Shown in pieces: positions 34,232 to 41,491 of a stretch of DNA of 64,000 nucleotides. Source of the stretch: RYN-230 sp963717125 (GTDB lineage Bacteria > Actinomycetota > Actinomycetes > Streptosporangiales > Streptosporangiaceae); assembly GCA_963717125.1 (NCBI GenBank), contig CAVQVG010000008.1:124001-188000 (forward strand), read 5' to 3'. Position numbers and translations under genes: made by a program. The notes beneath the pieces are model-generated. The model was not told the DNA's origin, ran no database searches, and worked only from the letters and a program-made list of their open reading frames with translations. Each line of letters opens with the position of its first letter. The first letter of the stretch is position 1.

Positions 34232-35698
34232 ATGACCGTCCGGTCACCACTTCGGTCCCTGAGGCAGGCATTACTTCTGCTCGGCGCGGCGCTGACGCTC
34301 GCCGTCGGCGGCTTGGCCGCCGGGGGTGCGGCGCCGGCCTCGGCGGCGTCGCTGCCGTGCGACATCTATGCGTCCTACGGCACGCCATGCGTGGCGGCGC
34401 ACAGCACGACCCGGGCGCTGTACGCGTCCTACGACGGGCCGCTGTACCAGGTGCGCCGCTCCTCCGACAACACCTACCTGAGCATCTACCCGCTGAGCAC
34501 GGGCGGCGTCGCCAACGCGGCCGCGCAGGATTCCTTCTGCGCGGGCACAACCTGCGTCATCACGAGGATCTACGACCAGTCCGGGCATGGCAACGACCTC
34601 GTCCAGGCGCCTGGCGGCGGGGCGGCCAGCGGCCCGGACAACCTGGCCAACGCGACCGCGGCGCCGGTGACGGTCGGCGGCCATGAGGCCTACGGCGTCT
34701 ATGTGGCGGCGGGCACCGGGTACCGCGATGACAGCACCTCGGGTATCGCGACCGGCGACCAGGCCGAGGGTGAGTACGCGGTCCTCGACGGCACGCACTA
34801 CAACGCTGGCTGCTGCTTCGACTACGGCAACGCCGAGACGAACAACGATGACAACGGCAACGGTCACATGGAAGCCATCTACTTCGGCACCATCAAGGTC
34901 TGGGGTTATGGCACCGGCAACGGCCCGTGGATCATGGCCGACATGGAGAACGGCCTGTTCTCCGGGGTTAACGCGGGCTACAACGCGAACGACCCGACCA
35001 TCAGTGACCGGTTCACCACCGCCATGATCGAGGGCGAACCGAACCAGTGGGCCATCTTGGGCGGCAACGCGCAGTCCGGCGGTGTCTCGGCGTTCTACAG
35101 CGGAGCACGGCCCAACGTGTCGGGTTACAACCCGATGCACAAGGAAGGCGCGATCATCCTCGGCATTGGCGGCGACAACAGCAAGGGTTCCGCCGGCACC
35201 TTTTACGAAGGTGTGCTGACGTCCGGTTATCCATCGGCTGCCGCCGAGAGCGCGGTCCAGGCCAGCATCGTCGCGGCTGGGTACGCGCCCTACTCCGGCA
35301 GCACCACCGGGGCGACCGGGCCGATCACCTCCGGTATCAACAGCGGCGACTGCGTAGACCTGGCCAATGCCAGCGCCACGGCCGGCAACAAGGTGCAGCT
35401 CTACACGTGCGACAGCGTCCCGGCCGCGCAGAACTGGACGGTGGCCAGCAACGGCACCCTGCAGATCGGCGGTGGATGCATGGACATCACCGGCGCCAAC
35501 TACAGTAACGGCACCCTGATCGAGTGGTGGCCGTGCAATGGCGGCGCGAACCAGCAATGGCAGGCATCCGGCGGGCAACTGGTCAATCCGGCTTCCGGCA
35601 AGTGCCTGGACGACCCGGCTTCCAACACCACCCCAGGAACCCAGCTCATCTTGTACACCTGCAACGGCGGCAGCAACCAGCAATGGCACCTGCCGTAA
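34232..35698 (+). CDS. Secreted alpha-L-arabinofuranosidase, GH54 catalytic domain with CBM13
   Basis: A 488-residue exoenzyme. The Sec signal peptide ends at ASAAS (about 40). Residues 41-350 match the fungal AbfB/GH54 catalytic domain (PCDIYASYGTPCVAAHSTTR, RIYDQSGHGNDL, DGTHYNAGCCFDYGN). The known catalytic pair aligns with Glu239 in MADMENGLF and Asp315 in GIGGDNSKG. The C-terminal 130 residues are a ricin-B/CBM13 trefoil with QxW repeats (QNW, QQW, QQW), replacing the CBM42 of the fungal enzymes. It removes arabinose side chains from arabinan or arabinoxylan. AGGAAAGGCAGG precedes the ATG. GH54 is mainly fungal, so horizontal acquisition is plausible. Confidence 0.93.
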   Translation: MTVRSPLRSLRQALLLLGAALTLAVGGLAAGGAAPASAASLPCDIYASYGTPCVAAHSTTRALYASYDGPLYQVRRSSDNTYLSIYPLSTGGVANAAAQDSFCAGTTCVITRIYDQSGHGNDLVQAPGGGAASGPDNLANATAAPVTVGGHEAYGVYVAAGTGYRDDSTSGIATGDQAEGEYAVLDGTHYNAGCCFDYGNAETNNDDNGNGHMEAIYFGTIKVWGYGTGNGPWIMADMENGLFSGVNAGYNANDPTISDRFTTAMIEGEPNQWAILGGNAQSGGVSAFYSGARPNVSGYNPMHKEGAIILGIGGDNSKGSAGTFYEGVLTSGYPSAAAESAVQASIVAAGYAPYSGSTTGATGPITSGINSGDCVDLANASATAGNKVQLYTCDSVPAAQNWTVASNGTLQIGGGCMDITGANYSNGTLIEWWPCNGGANQQWQASGGQLVNPASGKCLDDPASNTTPGTQLILYTCNGGSNQQWHLP

Positions 35699-35847
35699 CA
35701 GGCGGCTGACCGACCCGGGGTGGCCGCCTTGGCGTGAGGCCCGCGGCTGGCCACCCCGGATCCGCCGATCCAAACGACCCGGCGCCCGGGACGGGCGCGC
35801 CGGCTGAGCGCGCCGCTTCCCGGGGTGCTCGTTACCTGAACGGCGAT

Positions 35848-36000
35848 CGCGCCGTGCGCGCCCGCGCCTGCCCGCGAGCACCGGCTGTGCGCGCCCGCGC
35901 CTGCCCGGCCGCCCGCGCCCGCGTCTGCCCGCGAAGCGGCCGCCCGCCCGCGCCTGCCCGCGAAGCGGCCGGCCGCCCGCGCCCGCGTCTGCCCGTGAGC
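35848..36000. repeat. Five degenerate ~30-base GC-rich tandem repeats
   Basis: Units share the core CCCGCGCCTGCCCGC or CCCGCGTCTGCCCGC, the later ones followed by GAAGCGGCCG; copies start near 35860, 35892, 35916, 35944 and 35976. They lie downstream of the GH54 gene in non-coding DNA. They do not look like CRISPR repeats because there are no unique spacers. Confidence 0.6.
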
Positions 36001-36127
36001 GCCGGCCGGGCCGGCCACCTCACCCAGCTCATCCGGGTGACCCGGGCCCGCCCGCAATTCACCGGCCCAGTCCCGGTTCCGGCCAGACTGTCGTAACGCT
36101 CGCCGAGAATCGTTGCAGCGGGCTGCC

Positions 36128-36150
36128 CACTACGAGTCTCCTTCGTAGTG
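36128..36150. promoter_or_regulatory. 8-base inverted repeat, 7-base loop
   Basis: CACTACGA and TCGTAGTG pair exactly around GTCTCCT, about 200 bases before the XRE regulator. It may be an operator or a weak terminator of the GH54 transcript. Confidence 0.4.
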
Positions 36151-36347
36151 AGTATTGCCTTTCTTGCCGACGTGCCGGTACGCGCTAGCCCGGGCTGAGC
36201 AATTCACGGTAACGGTTTGGCCGGTAATGTTTCGGCAGGATATTCTCTCTGTCTATTGACAGACCAGCTAATTCCTAACGCCTCGTAATTGCTAATGCTT
36301 TCACATTGGAATCTGAGTTTCCCTCGATATGAAAGGAAGACGCCTTG

Positions 36348-37232
36348 ATGGCAGCGGAGACCACCGCCGGTCCCACGGTGCCCCGCCGGCAGCTCGGGCG
36401 GCACCTGCGCGCGCTGCGCAACCAGGCCAAGTTGACGACCAAGCTGGCCGCGCAGGCACTGGAGTGGTCCGAGCCCAAGTTGTGGCGGATCGAGACCGGC
36501 CAGACCGCGCTCCGCACCCTGGACGTCGAAGCCATGTGCCGGGTTTACGGTGCTACCGCCGAGGTCACCCAGGGCCTGATGCTGCTGGCCAGGGAGACCA
36601 GAGGGCGCGATTGGTGGCACGCCTACGACGACGTCGTCCCGGACTGGCTGAACCTCTACCTCGGCCTGGAGGAAGCCGCCTCGCGGCTGCTGCGCTACGA
36701 ATCCGACCTGGTCCCCGGCCTGCTGCAGACCGCTGGCTACGCCCGTGCGCTGATCCGGGCGGACCGTCCGGACATCGGCGATGCGGAGATCGCCCGGCGG
36801 GTCCAGGCCCGGCTGGCCCGGCAGGCCCTGCTCAGCCGGGTGACCGCCCCGCTCACCGCCGAGGTGCTGCTCAGCGAGGCCGTGCTGCGCCGCCCCATCG
36901 CCGGCCCGCAGGTCATGGCCGAGCAGCTGCATCAGCTGGCCGATGCAGCCATGCTGCCCAACGTCAGCATCCGGGTCGTTCCGTTCAACGCCGGACTGCA
37001 TCGCGGCATGCTGTCCGGTCCGTTCGCGATGCTCCGCTTCCCGGTCAACGGCGACGGGCAGGAAAGCGAACCGCCCGTCGTCTACGTAGCTGGCTTCACC
37101 GGTGCGCTCTATCTCGAACGGCCCGGCGAGATCCAGCGCTACCAGGATGCTTACGCTGACATCGCGGCCGCGGCCCTCGATGAGGCCGGCTCCCGTACGG
37201 TGATCCGCCAGGCCGCCGAGGATCCGGCGTGA
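36348..37232 (+). CDS. XRE-family regulator with DUF5753 (Scr1-like)
   Basis: A 294-residue protein. The N-terminal Cro/C1-type helix-turn-helix is at about 14-70 (LGRHLRALRNQAKLTTKLAA, ALEWSEPKLWRIETGQ). The DUF5753 domain follows (about 100-285), with its hallmark stretches YESDLVPGLLQTAGYARALI, LSEAVLRRPIAG and IRVVPFNAGLHRGMLSGPFA. AGGAAG precedes ATG 36348. These regulators are usually paired with a small DUF397 protein. Here only a 27-codon frame overlaps the stop (ATG 37232), with no DUF397 signature, so the partner seems absent. It separates the two arabinofuranosidase genes but nothing links it to their control. Confidence 0.92.
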   Translation: MAAETTAGPTVPRRQLGRHLRALRNQAKLTTKLAAQALEWSEPKLWRIETGQTALRTLDVEAMCRVYGATAEVTQGLMLLARETRGRDWWHAYDDVVPDWLNLYLGLEEAASRLLRYESDLVPGLLQTAGYARALIRADRPDIGDAEIARRVQARLARQALLSRVTAPLTAEVLLSEAVLRRPIAGPQVMAEQLHQLADAAMLPNVSIRVVPFNAGLHRGMLSGPFAMLRFPVNGDGQESEPPVVYVAGFTGALYLERPGEIQRYQDAYADIAAAALDEAGSRTVIRQAAEDPA

Positions 37233-37360
37233 TGGGCCTCAGCGAGGCGGCCGACCCGTTCTGCGCGCTCGCGGTGAATGACCGTGGCGCCGCCGGCAAA
37301 GTTACTCGCTGGTAGCTCTTGCGGGCGTGGTGCCGAAAGTTAGCATTTGTGCATAAGTGT

Positions 37361-37377
37361 GTTGTTAACGCTCACAA
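37361..37377. promoter_or_regulatory. LacI-like operator upstream of GH51
   Basis: GTTGTTAACGCTCACAA shares its first twelve bases with the site at 33995. It matches 13 of 16 positions of the ideal LacI-type palindrome TTGTGAGCGCTCACAA. It lies 100 bases before the GH51 ATG. Confidence 0.6.
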
Positions 37378-37477
37378 TGGTTTGACCGGTTCTCGTACGG
37401 GCGCACAACCGGAACTCGTGCGCCTCGGCGCCCATCGCTGCTGGCCGCAGTACATATTCACTACCGGGAGACGAGTC

Positions 37478-40135
37478 ATGAGCGAGCAGGGAGTCACCAG
37501 GCGTTCTGTGCTGCGCGGTGCCGCACTGGGCATCCTCGGCGCGGCCGCGCTGCCAGCGGAAGGCATCACGGCCACCGCGGCCAGGGCGGCCAGCTTACCG
37601 CTGGCCCTGACGGTCGATACGGCCAATCCAGGCCACGCGGTCAGCCCGGACCTGTTTGGGGTGTTCTTCGAGGAGATCAACTACGCCGGGGTGGGCGGGC
37701 TGTACGCGGAACTGATCCGCAACCGGGCGTTCATGGATCCGGCGACACCGGTCCAATGGGTGGCACCGGCTGACATCCCGCGGGTGCCCGGCAAGTTCGG
37801 CAGCGCGCTGCAGTTGGGCGGCGGCAGCCCAGCCCAGTATGTGGCCCTGCCGACCGGCATCGCCGGCGGGCTGACGGACTTCACGATCGCCACCTGGGTG
37901 AATCCGGCCGCGATCGCGACCTGGGCGCGGGTATTCGACTTCGGCACCGGCGAGACGGTCTACATGTTCCTGACCGTGTCGGCTGGGGCTACGCCCAGAT
38001 TCGCCATCACGGTGAGCGGGAACGGCAACGAGCAGCGGCTGAACGCGCCCGCGCCGCTGCCGGTGAACGAGTGGACGCACCTGGCCGTCACACTGGCCGG
38101 GACCACCGGGACGCTGTACGTGAACGGCGCGGCGGTGGCGACAAACACCACGATGACGCTGAACCCGTCCAGCCTGGGCACGACCAACCAGAACTACATC
38201 GGCAAGTCCCAGTTCCCGCCGGATCCGTACCTGGACGGGGTGGTGGATGAGTTCCAGATCTACAGCCGGGCGCTGTCCGCGGCCGAGGTCCAGTCGCTGA
38301 CCACGTCGGCGGGCGGCACGGCGGGCGGCGGTGACGTCGCCTGGTACCGGTTCGACGAGGCCAAGGGCGACGTCGCGGTCGACTCCTCCGGCAACTCCCG
38401 GGACGCGGCGATCGTGCCCATCACCACCGAGTGGACGCCGGTGCAGGACGGTGGCGCGACGATGACCGCGTCGCTGGACACCAGCACCCCGCTGAACGAC
38501 CAGCTGACCAGGTCGCTGCGGCTCGATCTGACGTCGTTCGGCGCTGGCCAGCGAGCCGGTATGGCCAACAGCGGTTACTTTGGGGTACCGGTGGTCCCCG
38601 GGCGGACCTACCGGGTGTCCTTCTTCGCCAAGGCCAGCCCGCCCCTCCGTGGGCCGCTCACGGTCAGCCTGGAGAGCCAGGACGGCTCGCAGACGTTCGC
38701 CACCGCCGAGGTGTACGGCTTAACTTCTGGCTGGAAACGGCTGACCACCACGTTGCGGGTGCCAGCCGGCGCGACCGAGTTGACCGGCAACCGGTTCGTC
38801 ATCGGCATCGACAACCGCGGCCGCCACGTCACCCCGGTGCCGGCCGGCACGTCGGTCTGGCTCCAGGTCGTCTCGCTGTTCCCGCCCACCTACCGGAACC
38901 GGGCCAACGGACTGCGTCCCGACCTGGTCGAGCTGCTCCAGCAGATCCATCCCAGGATCCTCCGCTTCCCCGGCGGAAACTACGTGGAGGGCGTGAGCCT
39001 CGACACCCGCTGGGACTGGAAGACCACGATCGGGCCGGTCTGGGCACGTCCCGGCCACCTGAACTCGGCCTGGGGCTATTGGTCCGATGACGGACTGGGC
39101 CTGCTGGAATACCTTCAGCTCGCCGACGACCTCGGGGTGACGCCGGTGATGGCCGTGTGGGCCGGGCTGAGCCTCAACGGCACCGTTGTCGCCGAAACTG
39201 ACCTGGGACCGTACGTGCAGGACGCGCTGGACCAGATCGAGTACGCGATCGGTCCGGTGACCTCCACCTGGGGCGCCCGGCGCGCGGCCGACGGCCATCC
39301 GGCGCCGTTCCCCGTGCCCTACATCGAGATCGGTAACGAGGACGAGCTCAATGGCGGCGCCGCTAGCTACAACGCCTACCGGTACCCGATGTTCTACGAC
39401 GCCATCAAGGCTGCCTACCCGCAGGTCAAGCTCATCGCCACCACGCTGGTGACCAGCCGCCCGGTCGAGATCATCGACGAGCACTACTACAGCGACGCCG
39501 CGTTCTTCGAGCAGCAGGCCACCCGCTACGACGGTTACGACCGCACCGGGCCGATGGTGTTCGTGGGCGAGTACTCGGCCACGGCCAACGCGGGCTCGCT
39601 GCCCACCGGCCTGCTCGGCAACTCCATCGGCGAGGCCGCGTTCATGACCGGGATGGAACGCAACTCCGACATCGTCCGGATGAGCTCCTACGCCCCGCTG
39701 TTTGCCTACGTCGGTTACACGCAGTGGAACCCCGACCTGATCGGCTTCGACCAGGTGCACAGCTTCGGCTCGACCTCCTACTGGGTGCAGCAGATGTTCG
39801 CCCGCAACCTCGGCGACAGCGTGCTGCCGATCACGGCCAGCGGCGGCGGCCTGTACTGCTCCGCCACCATCGGCAGCCGGGCTGGCCGGGTCTACCTCAA
39901 GATCGTCAATCCGGCTGACCAGAGCGTTGCCTGCGACCTCACGTTCGGCGGGAGCGAGGCATCGGCCGCGCGCATCGAGGTGCTGAGCGACCCCGACCCG
40001 CAAGCCGGTAACACGCTCGCGGACCCGGCCGCCGTGACACCGAGCCGGGGCACGCTGGCGGGCTCGAACGGAGTCTTCAGTTACCAGGCGCCTGCCAACT
40101 CGCTGACCGTGGTCACGCTGGCCACCCGGAGATGA
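37478..40135 (+). CDS. Secreted alpha-L-arabinofuranosidase, GH51 with inserted LamG domain
   Basis: An 885-residue enzyme with a Tat-type signal (TRRSVLRGAALG). The GH51 N terminus (VSPDLFGVFFEEINYAGVGG, LIRNRAFMD) is interrupted at about 105-275 by a concanavalin-like LamG/LNS module (FTIATWVNPAAIATWARVFD, DEFQIYSRALSAAEV). A carbohydrate-binding beta-sandwich (to about 470) and the barrel follow. Acid/base Glu621 is in IEIGNEDEL, nucleophile Glu698 in VFVGEYSA. Secreted GH51 enzymes of this architecture act on arabinoxylan or arabinan. GGGAGACGAG precedes ATG 37478. With the GH54 enzyme it probably belongs to one arabinose-polymer regulon. Confidence 0.93.
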   Translation: MSEQGVTRRSVLRGAALGILGAAALPAEGITATAARAASLPLALTVDTANPGHAVSPDLFGVFFEEINYAGVGGLYAELIRNRAFMDPATPVQWVAPADIPRVPGKFGSALQLGGGSPAQYVALPTGIAGGLTDFTIATWVNPAAIATWARVFDFGTGETVYMFLTVSAGATPRFAITVSGNGNEQRLNAPAPLPVNEWTHLAVTLAGTTGTLYVNGAAVATNTTMTLNPSSLGTTNQNYIGKSQFPPDPYLDGVVDEFQIYSRALSAAEVQSLTTSAGGTAGGGDVAWYRFDEAKGDVAVDSSGNSRDAAIVPITTEWTPVQDGGATMTASLDTSTPLNDQLTRSLRLDLTSFGAGQRAGMANSGYFGVPVVPGRTYRVSFFAKASPPLRGPLTVSLESQDGSQTFATAEVYGLTSGWKRLTTTLRVPAGATELTGNRFVIGIDNRGRHVTPVPAGTSVWLQVVSLFPPTYRNRANGLRPDLVELLQQIHPRILRFPGGNYVEGVSLDTRWDWKTTIGPVWARPGHLNSAWGYWSDDGLGLLEYLQLADDLGVTPVMAVWAGLSLNGTVVAETDLGPYVQDALDQIEYAIGPVTSTWGARRAADGHPAPFPVPYIEIGNEDELNGGAASYNAYRYPMFYDAIKAAYPQVKLIATTLVTSRPVEIIDEHYYSDAAFFEQQATRYDGYDRTGPMVFVGEYSATANAGSLPTGLLGNSIGEAAFMTGMERNSDIVRMSSYAPLFAYVGYTQWNPDLIGFDQVHSFGSTSYWVQQMFARNLGDSVLPITASGGGLYCSATIGSRAGRVYLKIVNPADQSVACDLTFGGSEASAARIEVLSDPDPQAGNTLADPAAVTPSRGTLAGSNGVFSYQAPANSLTVVTLATRR

Positions 40136-40143
40136 GTGAGTTG

Positions 40144-40785
40144 TCACTGCCCGAACATAGAGCGGCAATCGGCGAACCCGACGACTGTCGCGCTGGTCTG
40201 TGGCTGCGACTGCCACTTCTGGCGAGTAAGGCGCAGCCGGTCGGAGACCACGACTTCGTTGCCACGGGCGTCTCGTGAGATGCCATCCGGTTCGTAGCCC
40301 AGCTTGCGGGAGACGCCTTGCGAGGAGTGGTTGTCCTGGAACACTTCGGTGAGTGCGGCGTCGGCTCCTAGGTGGTCGAACGCCAGCGTCAGCAGCCCGG
40401 CGCGCGCCTCGGTGCCGTAGCCCTTTCCATGGTGGGGCAGTCCCAGCCACGAAGACGTGGTGACCTCCCGGACCACCGGGAAGTCCCGCGCGCGCAAGGT
40501 CACGATGCCCAGCGGTTGTTCGTCGAGAAATACTCCCAGCCCGAGCCGCCAGGCGCACGCGCTCCAGGTGCCGAGCTGACTCCAGTGCTCCTGGAGGACG
40601 AAGCGAGCCCGGTCCTGCGGGTCACCGGCGGTCCAGGGGGTGAGGAAGGGCCGCTCACCCGGGTGGTGGACTCCGCTACCCGCGATGCTCGCGAGTTCGG
40701 CGATCTCCTGCTCGTGCGGGAGGCGGAGCTTCAGCCGTGAGGTCTGCACCGTGAGTCCGAACAAGGGCCAGAGGTTGACGAGCAC
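40144..40785 (-). CDS. GNAT acetyltransferase (RimJ/RimL type)
   Basis: About 213 residues. It has the RimJ/RimL opening TSRLKLRLPHEQEIAELASI, a core strand LGIVTLRARDF, and the acetyl-CoA pyrophosphate loop motif LGLPHHGKGYGTEARAGLL, followed by TEVFQDNHSSQGVSRKLGY (Asn-x-x-Ser-x-x-x-x-x-Lys-Leu-Gly-Tyr). GTG 40785 is chosen because the open frame to ATG 40821 would approach the divergent gene, and homology starts near VQTSRLKL. It could acetylate ribosomal proteins, antibiotics or small amines; the target is unknown. Confidence 0.85.
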   Translation of the reverse strand: MLVNLWPLFGLTVQTSRLKLRLPHEQEIAELASIAGSGVHHPGERPFLTPWTAGDPQDRARFVLQEHWSQLGTWSACAWRLGLGVFLDEQPLGIVTLRARDFPVVREVTTSSWLGLPHHGKGYGTEARAGLLTLAFDHLGADAALTEVFQDNHSSQGVSRKLGYEPDGISRDARGNEVVVSDRLRLTRQKWQSQPQTSATVVGFADCRSMFGQ

Positions 40786-40889
40786 TCCTAGATCATCTCC
40801 CGGTGGCGAGGCAGGGGCCATTGATTTCCCTCAGTCGGGACGCTCTCGTCGTGATCCTTGCCAGCCACGGCGCACGTACCGTGGTGGTC

Positions 40890-41456
40890 ATGGACGTGCC
40901 CACGGCCAGCCTGGCGTTCCAGCTGCTGGACGGGACGCAGGCGGCCGCGCACGAAGACGAACTGCGCGACCTGCACGCCGAGGTATACGCCGACCCGCCG
41001 TACCGCTGCGCCGAGGACGCGGCGACGTTCGGCGGCCGGTTCCGGGTGCAGCGCCGCCAGCCTGGTTTTGCCCTGGCCGAGGCCCGCCATGGCGGCTACC
41101 TGGTCGGCTACGCGGCCGGGATGCCGCTCCGGCCGTCCACGTCCTGGTGGCGGTACCTGACCACCCCGCTGGATGAAGAGATCACCGCCGAGCACGCGGG
41201 CCGGACCTTCGCGCTGACCGAACTGCTGGTCCGCGCCTCCTGGCGGCACCAGGGCATCGGCCGGGAACTGCACGACCTGATCCTGGCGAACCGCCGCGAG
41301 GAACGGGCCACCCTCACCGTCCTGGCCGCGGCCGCGCCGGCGCAGCGAGCCTTCCGGGCCTGGGGCTGGCGCAAAGTTGCCCGAACCCGCGAGCCAGATC
41401 GCGGCGCGGTTGTGTCGGACGTGCTGCTCACCGCTCTCCCGGTCAGCCGTGGTTGA
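40890..41456 (+). CDS. GNAT family N-acetyltransferase
   Basis: A 188-residue protein. The acetyl-CoA motif is LTELLVRASWRHQGIGRELH (R-x-x-G-x-G/A variant RHQGIG), followed by the beta-5 strand ATLTVLAAAAPAQRAFRAWGW. ATG 40890 is preferred to earlier in-frame codons, as the conserved fold begins just after it; the open frame extends to 40803. It is divergent from the RimJ-like gene at 40144-40785 by about 100 bases. The substrate is unknown. Confidence 0.82.
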   Translation: MDVPTASLAFQLLDGTQAAAHEDELRDLHAEVYADPPYRCAEDAATFGGRFRVQRRQPGFALAEARHGGYLVGYAAGMPLRPSTSWWRYLTTPLDEEITAEHAGRTFALTELLVRASWRHQGIGRELHDLILANRREERATLTVLAAAAPAQRAFRAWGWRKVARTREPDRGAVVSDVLLTALPVSRG

Positions 41457-41491
41457 CCAGCCACGGCCGCGAGTTTGCCCGGCGGCCGGGG

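Larger units (their letters stand above)
35699..36347. other. Intergenic region with GC repeats and a small hairpin
   Basis: No convincing gene lies in the 650 bases between GH54 and the XRE regulator. It holds the 30-base GC repeats at 35848-36000 and a hairpin at 36128. From 36110 to the regulator start it is AT-richer and holds that gene's promoter. Confidence 0.55.

Noticed and set aside
34271..35881. A 536-codon minus-strand frame opposite GH54
   Set aside because: Shadow of the GH54-CBM13 gene, whose catalytic residues and signal peptide are clear.
35848..36000. Possible CRISPR array
   Set aside because: Repeats are degenerate and adjacent, without spacers of constant length, and no cas genes are in the window.
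37232..37315. A 27-residue ORF overlapping the XRE regulator stop, tested as a DUF397 partner
   Set aside because: Only 27 residues and none of the DUF397 motifs; probably chance.
38720..40558. A 612-codon minus-strand frame opposite GH51
   Set aside because: Antisense of a well-defined GH51 catalytic domain; no ribosome-binding site and no recognisable domain.
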